Below, piece after piece: positions 8,148 to 16,729 of a DNA stretch of 64,000 nt. Position numbers and translations under genes: made by a program. The number at the start of each line of letters is the position of its first letter. The first letter of the stretch is position 1. This DNA comes from Sphingobacteriaceae bacterium. Its GTDB lineage: Bacteria > Bacteroidota > Bacteroidia > UBA7662. The DNA lies in NCBI GenBank assembly GCA_013824115.1, contig PNNG01000035.1:32527-96526 (forward strand), read 5' to 3'. The notes under the pieces were generated by a model. That model was not told the DNA's origin. It searched no databases and was given only the letters and a program-made list of their open reading frames with translations.

Positions 8148-8486
8148 ATTGGCTCTAAAATATTTGCTTGATGTAGAGCAGCTCATAGCAGAGCTTGAAG
8201 TTTGGTGTTCATTTGTGAAAGAGATTTTTTGAAGTTTAACACTAATTTTATGGCTATCCGTACTGCTGAACGGAATCTTGAACTTGTGGGTGAGGCAATA
8301 AGGCAGTTATTAATTATTGATCCTGAGGCTAGAATTACCCATGCCAAAGACATCATTGGATTAAGGAATATGCTTGCCCATGCTTATGATAGCATAGATT
8401 CTACTGCTTTGTGGAAGATATTGATCAAGGATATTCCTGAACTCAAGGCTGAAATCCACAAACATATTCGCCATTCCAATGAATAA
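8137..8486 (+). pseudogene. HEPN toxin (HepT-like), reading frame broken by one base
   Basis: The toxin should start at ATG 8137 (MPPKLALKYLLDVEQLIAEL...), overlapping the antitoxin. After CSFVKEIF the frame reaches TGA at 8230-8232; the rest of the HEPN domain (FLKFNTNFMAIRTAERNLELVGEA onwards, here split by the break) continues in the -1 frame to 8486. One extra T in the T6 run at 8225-8230 would join both parts into a ~116-residue protein of normal length. The C-terminal part carries RNMLAHAY, the RX4HXY motif of HepT RNases, whose Tyr is the AMPylation target. Options are a true disabling mutation, a sequencing or assembly indel, or slippage at T6 (P-site TTT can re-pair at -1 with TGA in the A site). 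If only the second part were made, from TTG 8202 or ATG 8251, it would lack the first helix. Confidence 0.8.
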
Positions 8487-9015
8487 TAAGCATCGATCCA
8501 TAAGCTACCACCTTTCAAAGCTTTCGTATGGGGCTGGTGCGGGTCTAACGATGGTGCTTGTCCTATTACTCAACTCATTTTCTTATGCGCAAATAATCCC
8601 GATAGTTGAGCGTGGTGATTTATATGCCCTCCTTTCCAAATCCGACGATACCCTTCGTGTAATTAACTTTTGGGCCACCTGGTGCGGTCCCTGTGTAGCT
8701 GAGATGCCCTACTTCGAAAGGTTAGAGCGAAATAAAGGCAGTGAAAAATTGCAGGTGATTTTGGTGAGTCTCGATTTTCCTTCGCAGCTGCAAAAGCGGG
8801 TGGTGCCTTTCGTAAAAAAGCGCAATCTGCAATCAAAAGTGCTTTTGCTCGACGGGGGCGACCCCAACGAATGGATTGATGAGGTAGAGCCGCGATGGAC
8901 TGGCTCAATTCCGGCTACACTGTTTCTGTACCGGGGCAAGCGCATTTTTTATGAGGGACAAATCACAGAACAAGAACTCCGATCTTACGTTGCACAATTA
9001 AAGAATATGCCATGA
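8479..9015 (+). CDS. TlpA-like thioredoxin-fold protein (exported)
   Basis: 178 residues with an N-terminal hydrophobic signal (TMVLVLLLNSFSYAQ) and a thioredoxin fold. The active site is WATWCGPC with Cys69 and Cys72, and the cis-Pro region fits GSIPATLFLY. TlpA/ResA-like proteins act as periplasmic disulfide reductases or in cytochrome maturation. The ATG overlaps the end of the HEPN frame by eight bases, and the stop overlaps the next thioredoxin-like gene by four (ATGA), so the two redox genes are coupled. The partner substrate is unknown. Confidence 0.87.
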   Translation: MNNKHRSISYHLSKLSYGAGAGLTMVLVLLLNSFSYAQIIPIVERGDLYALLSKSDDTLRVINFWATWCGPCVAEMPYFERLERNKGSEKLQVILVSLDFPSQLQKRVVPFVKKRNLQSKVLLLDGGDPNEWIDEVEPRWTGSIPATLFLYRGKRIFYEGQITEQELRSYVAQLKNMP

Positions 9016-9611
9016 GAAAACTGCTTTTAGGATTATTGGCTGTATTGCTAAGCACCGCAGCCGGGGCCCAGTACAAAACCGGGGATGTTGCCCGCGATTT
9101 TAAATTGAAGAACATCGATGGCAAAATGGTGTCGATGAGCAAGTTCAAAGAGGCCAAAGGCTTCATCGTGATTTTTACCTGCAATCACTGCCCTTGGTCG
9201 CAGGCTTACGAACAGCGCATCATTGATCTCGACAAAAAATTCAAAGAAAAGGGCTTCCCGGTGATTGCCATCAATCCGAACGACCCTGATTTGCAGCCCG
9301 AAGATTCGTTCGACGAAATGAAAAAACGCGCGAAAAAATATGGCTATACCTTTCCTTATTTGGTAGACGAAACCCAGGATGTTGCCCGCGATTATGGGGC
9401 TACCCGCACACCACATGTGTATGTGCTCAACAAGGAAGAGGGCAAAATGGTGGTGCGCTACATTGGGGCTATCGACGATAATACCGAGTTCCCCGACAAG
9501 GTGAGCAAGCGCTATGTAGAAGATGCGGTAAACGATCTGCTCGAAGGCTTGTACGTGCGCAACGGCAACACCAAGGCAGTAGGTTGCACCATCAAGTGGA
9601 AGAAAAGCTAA
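9012..9611 (+). CDS. Redoxin/AhpC-TSA-like thioredoxin-family protein (exported)
   Basis: 199 residues, signal peptide MRKLLLGLLAVLLSTAAGAQ. The redoxin fold carries CNHCPW (Cys57, Cys60) within FIVIFTCNHCPWSQAYEQ, a variant of the CxxC site typical of a family of peroxiredoxin-like proteins also containing FPYLVDETQDVARDYGATRTPHVYVL. Likely periplasmic thiol-disulfide activity or peroxide reduction; exact substrate unknown. Four-base overlap with the preceding TlpA-like gene. A terminator follows at 9633-9667. Confidence 0.87.
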   Translation: MRKLLLGLLAVLLSTAAGAQYKTGDVARDFKLKNIDGKMVSMSKFKEAKGFIVIFTCNHCPWSQAYEQRIIDLDKKFKEKGFPVIAINPNDPDLQPEDSFDEMKKRAKKYGYTFPYLVDETQDVARDYGATRTPHVYVLNKEEGKMVVRYIGAIDDNTEFPDKVSKRYVEDAVNDLLEGLYVRNGNTKAVGCTIKWKKS

Positions 9612-9632
9612 CCAAGCTAAATGCCCAATTAC

Positions 9633-9667
9633 AGCAGGCGGCTACGGCTTAGCCTGCTATTTTTTTG
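9633..9667 (+). terminator. Rho-independent terminator after the redoxin genes
   Basis: Arms AGCAGGC (9633-9639) and GCCTGCT (9652-9658) with an internal GGCTA/TAGCC-like extension, followed by A and a run of T from 9660. It overlaps the 3' end of the convergent endonuclease gene. Confidence 0.7.
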
Positions 9668-12600
9668 CGCACAATACCCGTAGGGCATGTCCATTCGAGC
9701 AGGTAAACACCAGGAGCGGGTAAGGCCCACTGAAAATCGGGGCCATTCAAATTGAATTCAGCTACTTTTTGGCCACCTATATTGTAGATGCGCAGCACAC
9801 TTCCTGTTTCGGCTTTTTTTACGTACAGGGTTTGGCCGTAGGTGTAGGCTTCAAAACCTCCGGGCTGCGGCTCAATCTGAGGCAAGCTGCTCGCCAAACC
9901 AATGCCAAAATGCAGGAAGAAACGGTTTGAATGATTACCAGCACTGAGCTGTAGCACTGCACTGTCGCGACGTAGGTTATAAAAGAGGCTGGTTGCGCGG
10001 TCTTCGAGATAGAGATCAAATTCAGTGTCAAAACCAGATAAACTGTCGGTTTTAAGTACCACCTCCTGGCTCACCGCGCTGTGAAGAATGCAGGACAAAC
10101 TGCCATAAGCACCTGGCCAAGGAACTGCTTGAATAGCCAGTGGCTGATTGTTAAGTAGGGTAGAAAACGATACAGCCGTGTTGGAGTTAAATCGTACTGC
10201 ATCAAAGGCAGGATCATTGCCCAAACTGGCGTCGTTGCGAAACACCACAGCTGTTTGGCTGAATCCCTGTTGTTGTCCTACAGCGTTGAGCCAAAGCCGG
10301 CCAACAGCGCCTGCCGCGCGGAAAAACTGTCCACTGCGGCCTTGGCTGCGCATGTTGTTTTCGAAATAGACATCGAGGTTTAAGTTCCCGCCTTGTACAA
10401 AAAAGCCTTGAGCTACCCCAATTTCGCCATTCGGTACCGCACTGCCGTTGTTTGAGCCCGAACCAGCCACACCCGTTCCGCCAGCCCAAACAGCATAATC
10501 TACCGAAGCAAAATTATTTCCAGTGGCATTTTGTTGTTGCGACCAGAAATACAAACTTCCGCCAGTGATGCCCAAGCCTTGCGGACCGTTGAACGCCAAA
10601 AAAGCATCGGCACTCAATGGAGCCGGGTAAGGGTTCCCCAAGAGATAATAGCCATTGGGCCCCGAAGTAGCCATGGGCAGGTATTGGCCGTGGTGCACCT
10701 TGCCGGTAAAGGTTACTTGTCCGGCCCCGGCCACACTATACCCGCGCCCCGCCTGCATATGGCCGGTGGCTTGCTGCCAGGCCGACAAGGTGTTACCACC
10801 GGGTTGATACTGCTGGATGTCGATTGGATTCACCCCGGCAAAAACCGTAGAAATGGCAGCATTTTCAACCGGACTGCTCCAAAGATTGATGCGCAAATTG
10901 CTGTTTTGTCCGTTTCGCTTCACCTCATAGCTGCCTGTGCCGCTCAAAACGGCATTGTCGGCAGGGTAAAAACTGGCGCCATTTTCTAAGCGTATCGTAC
11001 CATTATTCATCACATTGGCCGTGGTATGCAGCTTGGCACCTGCTTGCAACTGCAAGGTGGCGCCGCTGTTGACTTCAATGCTTGCAAATACCGCAGTGTC
11101 GCTGAGGCTCATACTGCCGCTTTCAATGAGGGGCTGCGAGCTGCTTACGGGCACAAAGCCGTTGTTCCAGTTTTGCGCTTGGCTGAAATTTCCGGTGCCA
11201 TTCCAGCGGCTGCGTTCGGTAGTGGTAGCCAATGGCAAGGTCACCAAGCTGCGGCCGGGTACATTGGTATTGAACCGCAGTTGTCCGCTTGGTGAGCCAG
11301 CCGTTCCAAATTGCATGCTCACTTCTAACTCTATGACTTCACCTGGTGCAATACTTCTGCTACTTCCGCCTGTATAACTGAGGCCTGTTCCGCTAACGTT
11401 GATGCCCGTCAACTCAATGGTTTCGGTTCCGTGGTTCACCACGGGAACGCGGTACATGCGCTGCTGGTTCACCGACAAACTGCCTGGCAAAAGGCTGTCG
11501 GGAACGTAGATTCCCCACATAACTGGGCTACCCGGACTTGTGGTGAGTAAATTGGTAATGCGATCGAGCAGCTGCGGATAATCTACAAAGGGATTGCGGT
11601 TGAGCTGGTAGGTTTGCACATCGTTGTTGCGGCGGCGCGCAATGCTGTCGGGCGGGTAGAGGGCATGCCACTGGCGTAGGTCGTTTTCGTATGGACTGAT
11701 CCATGGAAATTGGGTAGTTCCTGCATTGCCGTAGCGCATGGCGAAATAGAAGAGCGCGCGAGCCGCAGGGCCTTTGTGCACGTCACGTGGTTCGAAAACC
11801 ACCGAATTGGCTTTGCTTCCTCCAGGATAGGTGAGCGTTGGGCTGGGAACATTGCCCAGAGGTTTGTTACCTCGGGCCGAGTTGGTTCCACCGTCGGTTA
11901 CGAACAAATGGTGCAAATCGCTTTCCATCGGATCATTGTCAGCACCCATGCTTTGCGGCCAAGTGTGTTCCGTGTTCATGTTGTACGGCGAAAGGTTGAT
12001 GGCGCCGGTACCTATTTGGCTGTTGTAGGAAATAGTACGGCCAGTATAAACGCATTCGTTTTTAAATGCTTCGTTGTGGTTGGGTTCACGGCCGTTTACT
12101 TTCCAGTTGTCTATGATGTAGAACATGCGCAAACGGGCGTTATTAGTCCCCGAATAAGTAAGCACTTGGTACGGACTACCCGTAATGGTACGCAAGGCCG
12201 ACACCAAAGCGGCGCCGGTTTGGTTTTGCGAGTTGGCGTAATAGCTGCGGCTGTAGGTGCCTTGTCCGCGTACGCGGATGTATTTGGGACCTGTGCCCGT
12301 GCGTACATCCACCACCAATACACCGCGGTTGAGGATGTTGTGGCGGGGGGTGAAGTAGATTTTTAACCGCAGTGAATCGCCGGCAGCGATGCTGAAGACT
12401 GAGTCGGGTGTCCAAAACGGTTGGTGGTTATAGAGGTGGAATTGGCGGATGCGGCCTTGGAGGGTACTGCTACCTTCGTTGTATAGGGTTACGAAACCCG
12501 AATCGCGCTGTAGCTCGTTAGTGGTTCCAAAAACCAGGCTATCAACGCTCAACCGCAAGCTGCCGCCAGCCACCGCACTGATTACTACCGGGCGGCTCAC

Positions 12601-13503
12601 CGTGCCGTTGACGTTGAGGTTCACAATACTGGCGCCGCCCCCGCTGATAGCAATTTGTTGGTTGTAGGTGCCGTTGGCCAAGCCGCTTTTGAGGCGGACA
12701 TACAAAGTGGTAGCAACCAAATTACCTGCTGTATAGGCTACGTTGAGTTGTGCGCCGAAAGTGCTGTTGTTGCTCGATACTTCGTATGCTGTTCCGCTGG
12801 CATCAACCAAAAGGTTGCCGCTGCTGGTGAAGTTGTTGCCACTCAATTGAAAACTTTGTGCGGTGGAGGCCCGGCTGCTGTCGGTTGAAAAGCCATTGAG
12901 TGTACTTGGACTCAAATTGATGGCAGGAGAAGGAGCGGTGAGGGTTCCAAAAACCCGGAAGTTGTTGAAGCGGAGGTTGCCGGTACTGGTAGCATTGTGC
13001 CCCCAGATACGGATGGTAATGGGATTTGATGTGCTTCCTGGCAGATTCGATGAAATGTTGAATACGTTCAACGCTGCTGCATTGGTACTGCTTACAGTGC
13101 CGCTATCGAGTAAGTAGGTGGTGTCTTCGTCGAAGCCATCAATAGAACAAGCAATGGTAACACGGTTTGGGCCAGCCGACGAACGTCCAAATCTAAATCC
13201 TAAAGACGATAGGCTGATGCTGTAGCCATTTTGGGGGGTGATGGTAAATTGGATATACTTTCCCGAAAATAAGAAGTTACCTTGATTCCAAGAGCTTGCG
13301 TTTCCGATGGTGTCACCATTTTCGTCACTACCAGGTTGGAAACCAATGGTGCCGGAGGAAATACTGACTTGACTAACGGATAAATTGGCGGCAACAGAAT
13401 CGGCAGTTGTTCGATTCTCAAAAGCATGCCTTGACAACAAGGACTGTCCATCCACGGTTAAGGCTGCCATTACCAGCAGCATCCCAATAAAAATAATTCT
13501 CAT
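9649..13503 (-). CDS. Secreted endonuclease I family protein with T9SS sorting domain
   Basis: 1,284 residues. Signal peptide (MRIIFIGMLLVMAALTVDGQ); residues ~35-190 a strand-rich lectin/galactose-binding-like region; ~195-305 an Ig-like module; ~315-415 an ASH/HYDIN-like module; ~420-655 the endonuclease I domain, with NTEHTWPQSMG, DLHHLFVTD and NSARGNKPLGNV carrying the His/Asn/Asp residues of the beta-beta-alpha-metal site. A further ~500 residues of autotransporter-like and Ig-like sequence follow, ending in a T9SS type A domain (VLRIYNIGGQKVAEFNLNG, then GVYLLEW). Probably an extracellular or surface DNase/RNase for nutrient or DNA scavenging. Much larger than stand-alone endonuclease I (~230 residues). 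Confidence 0.88.
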   Translation of the reverse strand: MRIIFIGMLLVMAALTVDGQSLLSRHAFENRTTADSVAANLSVSQVSISSGTIGFQPGSDENGDTIGNASSWNQGNFLFSGKYIQFTITPQNGYSISLSSLGFRFGRSSAGPNRVTIACSIDGFDEDTTYLLDSGTVSSTNAAALNVFNISSNLPGSTSNPITIRIWGHNATSTGNLRFNNFRVFGTLTAPSPAINLSPSTLNGFSTDSSRASTAQSFQLSGNNFTSSGNLLVDASGTAYEVSSNNSTFGAQLNVAYTAGNLVATTLYVRLKSGLANGTYNQQIAISGGGASIVNLNVNGTVSRPVVISAVAGGSLRLSVDSLVFGTTNELQRDSGFVTLYNEGSSTLQGRIRQFHLYNHQPFWTPDSVFSIAAGDSLRLKIYFTPRHNILNRGVLVVDVRTGTGPKYIRVRGQGTYSRSYYANSQNQTGAALVSALRTITGSPYQVLTYSGTNNARLRMFYIIDNWKVNGREPNHNEAFKNECVYTGRTISYNSQIGTGAINLSPYNMNTEHTWPQSMGADNDPMESDLHHLFVTDGGTNSARGNKPLGNVPSPTLTYPGGSKANSVVFEPRDVHKGPAARALFYFAMRYGNAGTTQFPWISPYENDLRQWHALYPPDSIARRRNNDVQTYQLNRNPFVDYPQLLDRITNLLTTSPGSPVMWGIYVPDSLLPGSLSVNQQRMYRVPVVNHGTETIELTGINVSGTGLSYTGGSSRSIAPGEVIELEVSMQFGTAGSPSGQLRFNTNVPGRSLVTLPLATTTERSRWNGTGNFSQAQNWNNGFVPVSSSQPLIESGSMSLSDTAVFASIEVNSGATLQLQAGAKLHTTANVMNNGTIRLENGASFYPADNAVLSGTGSYEVKRNGQNSNLRINLWSSPVENAAISTVFAGVNPIDIQQYQPGGNTLSAWQQATGHMQAGRGYSVAGAGQVTFTGKVHHGQYLPMATSGPNGYYLLGNPYPAPLSADAFLAFNGPQGLGITGGSLYFWSQQQNATGNNFASVDYAVWAGGTGVAGSGSNNGSAVPNGEIGVAQGFFVQGGNLNLDVYFENNMRSQGRSGQFFRAAGAVGRLWLNAVGQQQGFSQTAVVFRNDASLGNDPAFDAVRFNSNTAVSFSTLLNNQPLAIQAVPWPGAYGSLSCILHSAVSQEVVLKTDSLSGFDTEFDLYLEDRATSLFYNLRRDSAVLQLSAGNHSNRFFLHFGIGLASSLPQIEPQPGGFEAYTYGQTLYVKKAETGSVLRIYNIGGQKVAEFNLNGPDFQWALPAPGVYLLEWTCPTGIVRKKIAG

Positions 13504-13557
13504 GCGAAGGGCAAAGGTCGGGATTTTGCCCCTGAGTGCAAGGTCTTTAAAAGAATC

Positions 13558-14004
13558 TTAACCCGCTATGACAGTTTGAGGAGCGGTGAGGGAATTCACC
13601 AAACTATCAGCAGCCAACATATCGGCCCAGGCCTCGAGGTAGGCCACCACGTCTTCGCGTTTGTTGCGGGCTAACCAGCGCTTACCGCCGGGTAAAAACT
13701 TGAGCACTTGATCGTTTTCGAGGTATTCGAGTTCGTGCAATTCGCGGGTAGTGAAACCGGCTGCCATCAGTTGCTCAATGATCCAATCAATAGGCAAGCC
13801 CGATGTGGGGCAATACTCGCGCACTTGCGTACTCCAATCGCCATAACGTTGCATGGCAAAAGCATGGATTTCGGCCTTGCTCAGCTCTGTTACTTCCTGT
13901 GCTAGGTGGCCACAGTTGCAGCTGCCCATGTGGCCCCAAGCGTAGTGATCACTGGCCGAAAGGCGAGTGGCAGTTTTGCGCAGAATATCGATTTTGGTTT
14001 CCAT
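13558..14004 (-). CDS. Conserved hypothetical cytoplasmic protein
   Basis: 148 residues, no signal peptide or membrane segment. I do not recognise a named domain. It has a striking early segment SDHYAWGHMGSCNCGHLAQEVT (split here by description: Cys-x-Cys-Gly-His, a possible metal site) and a region EYCPTSGLPIDWIIEQLMAAG. The composition (many acidic and aromatic residues, regular helices) fits a folded soluble protein. It is read from ATG 14004 and lies back-to-back with the Crp/Fnr gene, with no clear functional link. Confidence 0.65.
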   Translation of the reverse strand: METKIDILRKTATRLSASDHYAWGHMGSCNCGHLAQEVTELSKAEIHAFAMQRYGDWSTQVREYCPTSGLPIDWIIEQLMAAGFTTRELHELEYLENDQVLKFLPGGKRWLARNKREDVVAYLEAWADMLAADSLVNSLTAPQTVIAG

Positions 14005-14046
14005 ACCGTTGAAGCTTTCTGAGATGCTAAAATAACCATTGCCGGC

Positions 14047-14066
14047 TATGTTTGTTTGACCAAAAT
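14047..14066 (+). promoter_or_regulatory. Candidate -7 element and Crp/Fnr half-site before the regulator gene
   Basis: TATGTTTG at 14047-14054 matches TAnnTTTG; immediately downstream TTGACCAAA at 14056-14064 repeats the left half of the palindrome found before the next gene. A half-site just downstream of the -7 element would suit weak autorepression. No matching -33 box was found. Confidence 0.35.
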
Positions 14067-14102
14067 GTTGTGGCTGCCGGGTTGGCTCGCTATCTTGCCT
14101 CG

Positions 14103-14669
14103 ATGGAAGCCATCCGCCAATATTTCAACCAATTGGTACCCCTAGAAGATGCCGAATGGCAGGCTTTTGCGGCTTGTTTGACCAAGCGAACGGTAAAACG
14201 CAAGGAGAAAATCTTGTTATTGGGTCAGGTTTGCCACGAAGTGTGCTTTATCGAAAGTGGCTCATTTCGCTTCTTCCACGAGCGCGAAGACGGCAGCGAA
14301 TGGGTGACAGCCTTCTTTTTTGCCGGCGATTTTGTGACCAATTACCGCAGTGTCATTACCAACCAACCTTCTTCGCACCACATTGAAGCCATGCAGGATG
14401 CGGTGATTTTGAGCATCCAAAAGGCCGATTTGTTCCGCTTGTACCTCGAGTTTCATGCGCTCGATCGCTTGGGCCGACGCATCGCCGAAGGCTTGTATCT
14501 CACAGTGGCTCACCGGCTCGATGCTTTTTTGTACGAATCGCCCGAAGAACGCTACGAGGCCCTGCTCCAACGCAATTCGCGCCTGCTCAACGAGGTACCC
14601 CAATACATGATTGCCTCCTACCTGGGCGTAAAACCCGAAACCCTCAGCCGCATCCGCGCACGCCGCTGA
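14103..14669 (+). CDS. Crp/Fnr family transcriptional regulator
   Basis: 188 residues. N-terminal cyclic-nucleotide-binding-type beta-barrel (KEKILLLGQVCHEVCFIESGSFRFFHE), a dimerisation helix (residues ~115-140) and a short C-terminal winged helix in which YMIASYLGVKPETLSRIRARR is the recognition region. No Cys cluster for an iron-sulfur centre, so oxygen sensing through FeS is unlikely. I chose ATG 14103; an in-frame TTG at 14052 adds 17 residues unlike the family. A Crp/Fnr-type palindrome lies just after the stop, in front of the outer-membrane protein genes, which are the likely targets. Confidence 0.85.
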   Translation: MEAIRQYFNQLVPLEDAEWQAFAACLTKRTVKRKEKILLLGQVCHEVCFIESGSFRFFHEREDGSEWVTAFFFAGDFVTNYRSVITNQPSSHHIEAMQDAVILSIQKADLFRLYLEFHALDRLGRRIAEGLYLTVAHRLDAFLYESPEERYEALLQRNSRLLNEVPQYMIASYLGVKPETLSRIRARR

Positions 14670-14676
14670 TGTTTTC

Positions 14677-14721
14677 TTGACCAAAGTCAACCATTTCTGT
14701 CGGCCGGGTACCCCAGCTTTG
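14677..14721 (+). promoter_or_regulatory. Crp/Fnr-type operator and promoter of the downstream outer-membrane protein genes
   Basis: Perfect palindrome TTGAC-CAAA-GTCAA at 14677-14690, the architecture of Crp/Fnr boxes. CAGCTTTG at 14714-14721 resembles the -7 element (six of eight). If transcription starts near 14725, the box is centred at about -41, the classic class II activation position. It directly follows the gene for a Crp/Fnr-family protein. Confidence 0.6.
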
Positions 14722-14739
14722 TGGGGTAAACAAAACGAC

Positions 14740-15366
14740 ATGAAAACCCTACTCTCGCTCGCCTGCTTATTGGCCGTATCACATGTGCTACCGGCACAAT
14801 CTTCAGAAAAAACGAGCTTCACCTATGCCGAAATAAAAAGCGGTTATGGGCGCACCATCTTCGGTAGCGGATTAAAAGAACGCGTTGATGCCGGAAATTT
14901 TTCGGCGAGCGGGGGTGGACTCACCTCTTTGGCAGCCTACCACAAATTTGCCAAGCTCAACCACTTCAATGCCGGCATGCGCTTCAAAGGCTTAGGGGCT
15001 GGTCCAGCTACAGGCAATGGTGGCGAAGAAATGTTCTTCAATTTTTGGTCGGTAGGTTTTTCGGCCCGTTACTTTCCCTTGGCCGCTGAAGCCCGCGAGG
15101 GATGGTTTGCCCAGGCCGACTACAACTTCGTTTCCCAGTTCACCCAAAAATACCGCAATACGGCCGCGCTTCAATTCGACCACCAATTTGCCATTGGGTC
15201 GGGGGTGGCCTTGGGACTGGGCTATCAATGGTGGTTCAGGCCGGGATTAGGGTTAGTTGGCAGTGTTGAATACGACTGGTCGCGCCGCCAAGGCGAAGTC
15301 ACCGGCTTGGGCGACAAAACTTTCCGCAATGGTCATGCGGCTTTTCAAATCGGCATCATTTTTTAA
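14740..15366 (+). CDS. Outer-membrane beta-barrel protein, unknown function
   Basis: 208 residues, signal peptide MKTLLSLACLLAVSHVLPAQ, then alternating strands with aromatic girdles and a C-terminal strand ending in IGIIF, typical of an outer-membrane barrel of about eight strands. I chose ATG 14740 because the signal peptide begins there. No named family recognised. A second barrel gene starts three bases after the stop. Probably activated by the adjacent Crp/Fnr-family regulator (inference from the palindrome). Confidence 0.7.
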   Translation: MKTLLSLACLLAVSHVLPAQSSEKTSFTYAEIKSGYGRTIFGSGLKERVDAGNFSASGGGLTSLAAYHKFAKLNHFNAGMRFKGLGAGPATGNGGEEMFFNFWSVGFSARYFPLAAEAREGWFAQADYNFVSQFTQKYRNTAALQFDHQFAIGSGVALGLGYQWWFRPGLGLVGSVEYDWSRRQGEVTGLGDKTFRNGHAAFQIGIIF

Positions 15367-15368
15367 CC

Positions 15369-15956
15369 ATGAGATACCTGTATACTTTTCTTTTTGGCGC
15401 CGCATTGGCCATTTTCGGTTTCAGCAGCAGCCAGGCGCAAATCAACGGTCCCCGCTGGAGCGCCGAGTTCAACGTACTTTGGCCCATTTTTCCGGGAAAT
15501 ATCTACAAGCCCCTGGTGGTGTACCGGCTGTGGCAGCAAGAACAGCTGGCGGGTGATTTGGCGGTCGGTTTACATATTCGCCCTTTTGAGTACAGGCCTG
15601 AGGAAGGTGATTTTTCGAACTACGCCCTCACCTTGGGTTACCGGCAGTATGTGTGGCGTGGATTGCACTTCGAGGCCTATCAAGCATTTGGTCCGGGTTT
15701 CAACCGCAACAATGTGGTAAACGGGGCTGATTATGTGAGCTGGGATTACGAAATAGGTGCTTTTGCAGGTTATCGCTGGTGGTTGGGAGAGAGTTTCGGC
15801 AAAAAAAGTACCCAGTTTCGGCCCTACGTACTCATGCAGCATGGCGTAATGTACTTGGCGGCGCAGTCGAACCCGCACCCTATTGTGGGACAAACATCGG
15901 AACGACCGTTTTATGCTGGCTCACTGCATGTGGGATTACAGTTTGGCAGAAAATAG
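15369..15956 (+). CDS. Outer-membrane beta-barrel protein, unknown function
   Basis: 195 residues, signal peptide MRYLYTFLFGAALAIFGFSSSQAQ, followed by a strand-rich barrel ending in LHVGLQFGRK. A middle segment with SNYALTLGYRQYVWRGLHFEAY is typical of small porin-like or DUF3575-type Bacteroidota barrels, but I cannot assign a family with confidence. Starts three bases after the previous stop, so co-transcribed with it. Confidence 0.7.
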   Translation: MRYLYTFLFGAALAIFGFSSSQAQINGPRWSAEFNVLWPIFPGNIYKPLVVYRLWQQEQLAGDLAVGLHIRPFEYRPEEGDFSNYALTLGYRQYVWRGLHFEAYQAFGPGFNRNNVVNGADYVSWDYEIGAFAGYRWWLGESFGKKSTQFRPYVLMQHGVMYLAAQSNPHPIVGQTSERPFYAGSLHVGLQFGRK

Positions 15957-15974
15957 TGTTGTCCAGCTGTTAGA

Positions 15975-16015
15975 TAAAAAACCGCCGGAAACAAGCTTCC
16001 GGCGGTAGGGTTTTT
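15975..16015. terminator. Bidirectional terminator between convergent genes
   Basis: Perfect ten-base stem ACCGCCGGAA (15981-15990) and TTCCGGCGGT (15997-16006) with a six-base loop. It is preceded by TAAAAAA (a U-tract for the minus-strand operon) and followed by TAGGGTTTTT for the plus-strand genes. Confidence 0.8.
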
Positions 16016-16027
16016 GGGGTTGAAAGC

Positions 16028-16729
16028 CTAGTTGGAGCGTCCATAGCCGCCACCGCCTATTTTCAGACGTACATAGAAGCCGGAGGGACGGAAATCGGGT
16101 GTTACTGTCATAGTGCGTTCGTTCATTTTGAAGCTGGCATTGGTAGGGCTTACAAATCCGCCCACCGACAAGCCAATCATGGTGCCTCCGCTGCCGTTTT
16201 CATCGCCACCCCCCAGGATGCGGTAGGCGAAATTGAGGGAGATGTCGAGCAGGCTGTTGTTGCTGTTCACATGTACAACCTGGTTAGGGTTGGCCAGGGC
16301 GGCGTTGAGGCTGGTAGCGGTATTGTTGTCTTCGAGCTGCATATTGGTAGTCAATGCTCCAAAGCCAATCATGGGGTACAAAAAGCTCTTTTTGTTGGTA
16401 TGAAAAGCGTAGCCCAACTGAAACATGCCATAGCCGGCTGTAAAACGGCCATTGGTGTTGTTGCGGCCAAAACTTTCATAGGCCATGCTGCCGCCTGAGC
16501 CACCAATGAGCAGGTTGTTGATCATTCCCATGCCCGAACCGCCACTGGTGAGGTAGTTACCGCCTAAGGTAGTATAGCCATTGGCGCTTAACAGGCTGTT
16601 GATAGGACTGAGGTTAATGCTGGTGAAGCCCGGTTCAAAGAAGCCAAATCCACCGAAATAGCCTTTGGGTTGTGCACTGGCCAAGAGGCTACCTCCTGCC
16701 AAAAGTGCGAAAAGGATGATTTTTTTCAT
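16028..16729 (-). CDS. Gly/Asn-rich exported protein, probable outer-membrane barrel
   Basis: 233 residues with signal peptide MKKIILFALLAGGSLLASAQ. The mature part is very rich in Gly, Asn and Ser (for example SGGSGMGMINNLLIGGSGG) with barrel-like strands such as AGYGMFQLGYAF. I do not recognise the family. The ATG overlaps the TGA of the winged-helix regulator by four bases, so its production is coupled to that regulator; it is the last gene of a three-gene operon. Confidence 0.7.
   Translation of the reverse strand: MKKIILFALLAGGSLLASAQPKGYFGGFGFFEPGFTSINLSPINSLLSANGYTTLGGNYLTSGGSGMGMINNLLIGGSGGSMAYESFGRNNTNGRFTAGYGMFQLGYAFHTNKKSFLYPMIGFGALTTNMQLEDNNTATSLNAALANPNQVVHVNSNNSLLDISLNFAYRILGGGDENGSGGTMIGLSVGGFVSPTNASFKMNERTMTVTPDFRPSGFYVRLKIGGGGYGRSN

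Noticed and set aside
8225..8234. Programmed -1 frameshift as the default explanation for the HepT gene
   Set aside because: The T6 run allows slippage, but no downstream stimulating structure is evident and another single-base T loss occurs at 59,628; error or mutation is the simpler reading. Kept only as an option.
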